A stretch of DNA of 36,918 bases, taken from contig JBOGFC010000015.1 of the NCBI GenBank assembly GCA_050742155.1, positions 1 through 36,918 of the forward strand. Direction: 5' to 3'. Made by a program: the position numbers and the translations under genes. This DNA comes from JBOGFC01 sp050742155. Lineage in GTDB: Bacteria; Actinomycetota; Acidimicrobiia; Spongiisociales; JALYHC01. Of this stretch, positions 33,646-36,918 are shown in pieces (position 1 is the first letter of the stretch; each line of letters begins with the position of its first letter). The notes under the pieces are model-generated. The model saw only the letters and a program-made list of their open reading frames with translations, was not told where the DNA came from and searched no databases.

Positions 33646-35019
33646 GTGGACGACCGGGCGGCCTTCCTCTTGCCCGACTCGCCGCTCTCCTCGCTGTCCG
33701 ACTACCAGGCCCAAGGGGGCGGCGAGGGGCTGCGGCGCGCCCTGGAGATCGGCCCGCAGGCGGTGGCCGAGGAGGTCAGGCGAGCCGGGTTGCGCGGTCG
33801 GGGAGGCGCCGGCTTTCCCACCGGCATCAAGTGGCAGGGCCTCCAGCGTGAGACAGACGCTCCCCGGTATCTGGTCTGCAACGCCGCCGAGGGGGAGCCG
33901 GGCACGTTCAAGGACCGCGCCCTGATGAGGGCCAATCCCTATCAGCTCCTGGAGGGGATCGCCATCGGAGCACTGGCGGTGGGAGCCGTCGAGGCGTACG
34001 TCGGGATCAAGGCCGGCTTCCGGCCGGAGATCGAGGCGCTGGAGCGGGCCGCCACCGAGATGGACGCCGCCGGGCTGCTGGGCGACATCCCCGTGAAGGT
34101 GGTGGAGGGACCGGACAACTACCTGCTCGGGGAGGAGAAGGGGCTGCTCGAGGCCATCGAGGGAAAGGACCCCCTCCCCCGGCTCTACCCGCCCTACGTG
34201 ATGGGTCTGTTCGCCGACCAGATGCTGGGGGTGGGCGCCGGATCGGTGGGGGCGGGGGGCGCCACCTCCAACCCCACCGTCGTCAACAACGTGGAGACCC
34301 TCTCCAACGTCCCCCACATCATCCGCCGCGGGCCCGAGTGGTTCCGATCCTTCGGAACCGAGGAGTCGCCGGGCACGCTGGTCTTCACGATCTGCGGGGA
34401 CGTCCGGGAGGAAGGAGTGGCCGAGCTCCCGCTCGGCACGCCCTTGTCGGTGCTCCTCTACGGTATCGGGGGAGGGCTGGCCAAGGGAAGGCGGCTGGCG
34501 ATGGCCGTCTCCGGGGTGGCCAATCGCCCCCTCACCTCCAACGAGCTCGATACACCCCTTTCCTATGAGGGGATGCGGCGGGTCGGTTCCGGGCTGGGGG
34601 CGGGGGGCTTCATCGCCTACGACGACAGCGCCTGCGTCGTGCGGGTGGGAGCGGTGCTCTCCCGCTTCAACGCCCTGGAGTCGTGCGGCCAGTGCCCGCC
34701 CTGCAAGCTCGGCTCCGAGAACCTCACCGAGCGACTGGAGGCGCTCGACCGAGGCGAGGCCGACCTCTCAGACCTGGAGGAGATCACCGCCTGGCTGGCC
34801 CGGGTGACCGACGCCAACCGTTGCGGGTTGGGCCAGGGGGAGCAGAACCTGGTGGCGGGAATCGTGGAGCATTTCTGGGACGACCTGGAACGCCACCTGC
34901 ACGGGCCGTGTCCCTCCGACCGGGAGATCGTTCTCCCCAAGATCGTCGACTACGACCCGGAGCAGCGCCGCTTCTCCTACGACGAGGGCTACTTCGATCG
35001 CCGGCCGGCCGCCCGCTGA
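33646..35019 (+). CDS. Stand-alone NuoF-like NADH-binding flavoprotein
   Basis: A 457-residue relative of complex I subunit NuoF and hydrogenase or formate-dehydrogenase beta subunits. It has the NADH/FMN site (GLRGRGGAGFPTGIKW, NAAEGEPGTFKDR, YLLGEEKGLLEAIEG), an SLBB-like segment (GDVREEGVAELPLGTPLSVLL) and the 4Fe-4S ligands ESCGQCPPCKLG with a fourth Cys in DANRCGLG. The GEET of NuoF is GEEK here. No NuoE, NuoG or other complex I gene is adjacent, so it is probably an orphan oxidoreductase whose electron acceptor is unknown. GTG at 33646 follows AAGGAGGGGA; longer frames upstream are antisense to the ATP-grasp gene. Confidence 0.9.
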   Translation: MDDRAAFLLPDSPLSSLSDYQAQGGGEGLRRALEIGPQAVAEEVRRAGLRGRGGAGFPTGIKWQGLQRETDAPRYLVCNAAEGEPGTFKDRALMRANPYQLLEGIAIGALAVGAVEAYVGIKAGFRPEIEALERAATEMDAAGLLGDIPVKVVEGPDNYLLGEEKGLLEAIEGKDPLPRLYPPYVMGLFADQMLGVGAGSVGAGGATSNPTVVNNVETLSNVPHIIRRGPEWFRSFGTEESPGTLVFTICGDVREEGVAELPLGTPLSVLLYGIGGGLAKGRRLAMAVSGVANRPLTSNELDTPLSYEGMRRVGSGLGAGGFIAYDDSACVVRVGAVLSRFNALESCGQCPPCKLGSENLTERLEALDRGEADLSDLEEITAWLARVTDANRCGLGQGEQNLVAGIVEHFWDDLERHLHGPCPSDREIVLPKIVDYDPEQRRFSYDEGYFDRRPAAR

Positions 35020-35477
35020 CCGAAACGGTCCAGCTCGGCCTCCAGATCCAAAGGCGTGACCGGGGCCCGGCCTTCGTAGGCTCCCCACTCCTCCCGTGGC
35101 ACCATCCACATGACCTCGAACTCGTTGCCGTCGGGGTCGGCGCCGTAGATCGACTTCGTCGCCCCGTGGTCGCTCTCCCCCACATAGGTACCGACCTCGC
35201 GTAGCTCGCGGCGCGCCGCGGCCAGGTCCTCGATGGTGGCCACCTGCCAGGCCAGGTGGTAGAGCCCCACCGTCCGCTGCGGCGGGCGGGTCGCTTGCGG
35301 CCCCAGGCCGAAGAGACCGAGGTCGTGATGGTTGTCCGATCCCCGGGCGCGTAGGAAGGCCATCGGGCCCGCCCGAGCCACCACCCCGAACCCGAGCACG
35401 TCCGTGTAGAAGCGGACCGAGCGATCGAGGTCGGAGACGAAGAGCACCGCGTGGTTCAGGCGCCGGACGGTCACCAT
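34989..35477 (-). CDS. VOC superfamily (glyoxalase/dioxygenase-fold) protein
   Basis: A 162-residue protein with two vicinal-oxygen-chelate modules. Candidate metal ligands are His in LNHAVLFVSDLDRSVRFYTDVLGF, His in TVGLYHLAWQVATIEDL and Glu in SIYGADPDGNEFEVMW. DPDGN-E is typical of glyoxalase I and extradiol dioxygenases; the NHHDLGLFGLGP block resembles catechol-2,3-dioxygenase-like members. Start ATG at 35477 or GTG two codons further. The C-terminus overlaps the end of the NuoF-like gene by 31 nt on the opposite strand. Substrate unknown. Confidence 0.88.
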   Translation of the reverse strand: MVTVRRLNHAVLFVSDLDRSVRFYTDVLGFGVVARAGPMAFLRARGSDNHHDLGLFGLGPQATRPPQRTVGLYHLAWQVATIEDLAAARRELREVGTYVGESDHGATKSIYGADPDGNEFEVMWMVPREEWGAYEGRAPVTPLDLEAELDRFGQRAAGRRSK

Positions 35478-35555
35478 CTCCGTAAGGTACCCGGGAAAAG
35501 CCTCAATGGGGAACCGGCGCCGACCGAAGCAACCGGCGAGCCCTCCGGAGGTTCG

Positions 35556-36650
35556 ATGAAGAAGCTGGCAGCCCTGGCGCTCCTCGCGGCGTGTGCCCGC
35601 CCCGAGGCGATGGTGGCCGCCCAGGCGCAGGCGCAGCAGGAGCCCCCGCCGGTGATCCGCCTCGCTCCCGGCCAGCGGTACTCGCACGGGCCCTGGGAGC
35701 TCGAGGTCCAAAACGTCTTCATGGCCCTCTCTCCCCACCGGGCCCGTTACAGCGAGGTGCGCATGACGGTGGCCTTCCGCAACACGAGCGGGACCGAGAT
35801 CCTGTTCGGCCGGGCAGCCCTGGGCGACAACCGGGCCTTCTACCCACAGCTCCAGCTGCGCGACGCCTCCGGGGTGGTGCACCCGCTCCCCCTCGAGCGC
35901 CCTCAGGAGACCTCGGTGGCCGGCTCGAACCTGGGCAGCGTCCCGACCGGGGTCACCGCCCGCTGGACGGTGGGCTTCCAGGTGCCCACCATCTATACGG
36001 GGGCCATGGCGACCGAGGCGATCGTCGACGGGCAGGTCGTGGCCGCCTGGGACCTCGATCAGGGCCCCCAGCCGCTGGCCGGCTGGTCCGCTCCGGAAGG
36101 CATGACCACCAGCCAGATCGGCTCGGGGCTCGACTGGACCGACGACTTGCGGGTGACGCCGGTCGGTTATGGGACCATCGTGTGCGGCGACCCGGCCGTG
36201 GAGCACGCGGTGCTGGTCTTCGGCCTGCACTTCCTGGTGGAGAACCTCTCCTTCACCGATACCCTCTGGCCGGGAACCAAGTATCCCGAGGTGCCGGCCA
36301 TCGGCATCTGGGGGGACGGAGGATCGGCCCACTTCGCGATGGAGACCTTCTTCGGGTCCCCCGATCCGCTCAATCGCCACAGCTTCGAGGAAGTGGTCAT
36401 TCCTCCCCAGCTCGACCCGGATGGCTCCGGCACGGTCGCTCCACCGGAGGCTCGGGGAATGATCTTCCCGCTCCCCCGTGACGGGAGACTGGGTGGGGTG
36501 GACCTCCCGCCGCAAGCCGTCATCCTCTACCCACCCCGCCCGGAAGCGAATCCCATCTGGGTATCGATCACCGGTCCGCCCACGCTGGCCCTCAGCCCGG
36601 ACCTCTGCGACCAGTACGCCCCCGGCATCGCCTACTCGGTGAGGCCGTAG
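35556..36650 (+). CDS. Predicted secreted lipoprotein, unknown function
   Basis: A 364-residue protein with a short signal peptide (MKKLAALALLAAC) ending in a lipobox LAAC, so Cys13 may be lipidated; cleavage after AQA would be an alternative. The region around 70-150 (VRMTVAFRNTSGTEILFGRA, AFYPQLQLRDASGVVHPL, WTVGFQVP) looks like a DUF4352-type beta-sandwich found in many actinobacterial surface proteins. The C-terminal half (WDLDQGPQPL onward) I do not recognise. The ATG has a strong GGAGG eight nt upstream. It stands alone, divergent from the VOC gene by 78 nt. Confidence 0.78.
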   Translation: MKKLAALALLAACARPEAMVAAQAQAQQEPPPVIRLAPGQRYSHGPWELEVQNVFMALSPHRARYSEVRMTVAFRNTSGTEILFGRAALGDNRAFYPQLQLRDASGVVHPLPLERPQETSVAGSNLGSVPTGVTARWTVGFQVPTIYTGAMATEAIVDGQVVAAWDLDQGPQPLAGWSAPEGMTTSQIGSGLDWTDDLRVTPVGYGTIVCGDPAVEHAVLVFGLHFLVENLSFTDTLWPGTKYPEVPAIGIWGDGGSAHFAMETFFGSPDPLNRHSFEEVVIPPQLDPDGSGTVAPPEARGMIFPLPRDGRLGGVDLPPQAVILYPPRPEANPIWVSITGPPTLALSPDLCDQYAPGIAYSVRP

Positions 36651-36755
36651 CGGACGACGGCTAGGCGGAAGTTACCCCCGGTAGTCGGCTCCGATAGCCA
36701 GTAATACCACAGCTTCCGGGCTGCTCGGTGGCCCTTGACGTAGCCAGTAATATGC

Positions 36756-36785
36756 TTGACTTCCACTTGACCCTCGGTCTAGAAT
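36756..36785 (+). promoter_or_regulatory. Transposase promoter
   Basis: TTGACT (36756-36761) and TAGAAT (36780-36785) with an 18-nt spacer form a near-consensus promoter. It ends 6 nt before the transposase ATG, so the mRNA would have almost no leader. Confidence 0.6.
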
Positions 36786-36791
36786 GCCGCT

Positions 36792-36918
36792 ATGGCCAGG
36801 ACTTCGGGTGCGGTGCACGTTGCCAGGATTGTGCGCAAGTACAAGGACCGGGAATACGTGTCGCACCTGCTGCGGCGCAGCTTCCGAGAGAGCGGCAAGG
36901 TGCGCCACGAGACGCTCG
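36792..36918 (+). CDS. IS1634-type transposase, N-terminus
   Basis: The open frame starts with ATG at 36792 and runs off the window: 42 complete codons, MARTSGAVHVARIVRKYKDR, then EYVSHLLRRSFRESGKVRHETL. This is the typical opening of actinobacterial IS1634/DDE transposases, in which a basic LLRRSxREGGKVxxETLxN motif precedes the catalytic domain. Catalytic residues lie outside the window. No Shine-Dalgarno is visible, consistent with a leaderless transcript from the adjacent promoter. Confidence 0.8.
   Translation, partial: MARTSGAVHVARIVRKYKDREYVSHLLRRSFRESGKVRHETL

Larger units (their letters stand above)
36695..36918 (+). mobile_element. Left end of an IS1634-like insertion sequence, truncated by the window
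   Basis: The 140 bp after the lipoprotein stop are less GC-rich than the rest and carry TAGCCAGTAATA twice (36695-36706 and 36741-36752). A good promoter and a transposase start follow. The exact left inverted repeat cannot be fixed without the right end. Confidence 0.55.

Overview
This is a GC-rich window from a bacterium that looks like a deep-branching member of the Actinomycetota. An Acidimicrobiia-like lineage is my best guess, but it is not proven. The supporting signs are a dcw (division and cell wall) cluster with SepF, YggT and a Wag31-type DivIVA but no FtsA, separate murC and murB genes, a MurE with the DNPR motif of meso-diaminopimelate ligases, and very frequent GTGA/ATGA stop-start overlaps.

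Layout. Positions 1-2086 (+) are the 3' two thirds of ileS. Positions 2116-20589 (all on the minus strand) are one long dcw operon, read from right to left: mraZ, rsmH, ftsL, ftsI, murE, murF, mraY, murD, ftsW, murG, murC, murB, ftsQ, ftsZ, pgeF, yggS, sepF, yggT, divIVA. It is driven from a promoter near 20630-20661 that carries four 10-bp-spaced MraZ-type boxes. Divergently from it, 20795-23272 (+) encodes a small membrane protein with a poly-Asp tail, a sensor histidine kinase and an OmpR-family response regulator. Positions 23349-32788 (+) form a tightly packed operon: a MurG-like glycosyltransferase, two GT4 glycosyltransferases, a fused type I ABC exporter and three tandem, divergent APH/maltokinase-fold phosphotransferases. 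A convergent ATP-grasp gene follows (32722-33552, minus), then a stand-alone NuoF-like flavoprotein (+), a VOC/glyoxalase-fold protein (minus), a predicted lipoprotein (+) and, at the right edge, the start of an IS1634-type transposase.

How it fits together. The dcw operon makes lipid II and the division machinery. The two-component system has three TCTCAT repeats at exact 11-bp spacing both in front of its own operon and in front of the glycosyltransferase/ABC/kinase operon. I therefore infer that the histidine kinase and response regulator control a surface-glycoconjugate synthesis and export island of unknown product.

Most unusual observations. (1) Several short palindromic elements interrupt otherwise compact genes. 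One is a 48-bp in-frame palindrome in ileS. One lies between murE and murF, flanked by an 11-bp direct repeat. One lies between mraZ and rsmH and would fold the rsmH ribosome-binding site and start codon into a stem. One lies at the ftsI start, and about 30 bp of it recurs inverted at the end of murD. (2) The two-component-system-linked glycosyltransferase/ABC exporter/triple-kinase operon, whose kinases have a duplicated N-lobe motif and Gln or His in place of the usual catalytic-loop Asn, may be an undescribed system. No rRNA, tRNA or CRISPR array was seen.
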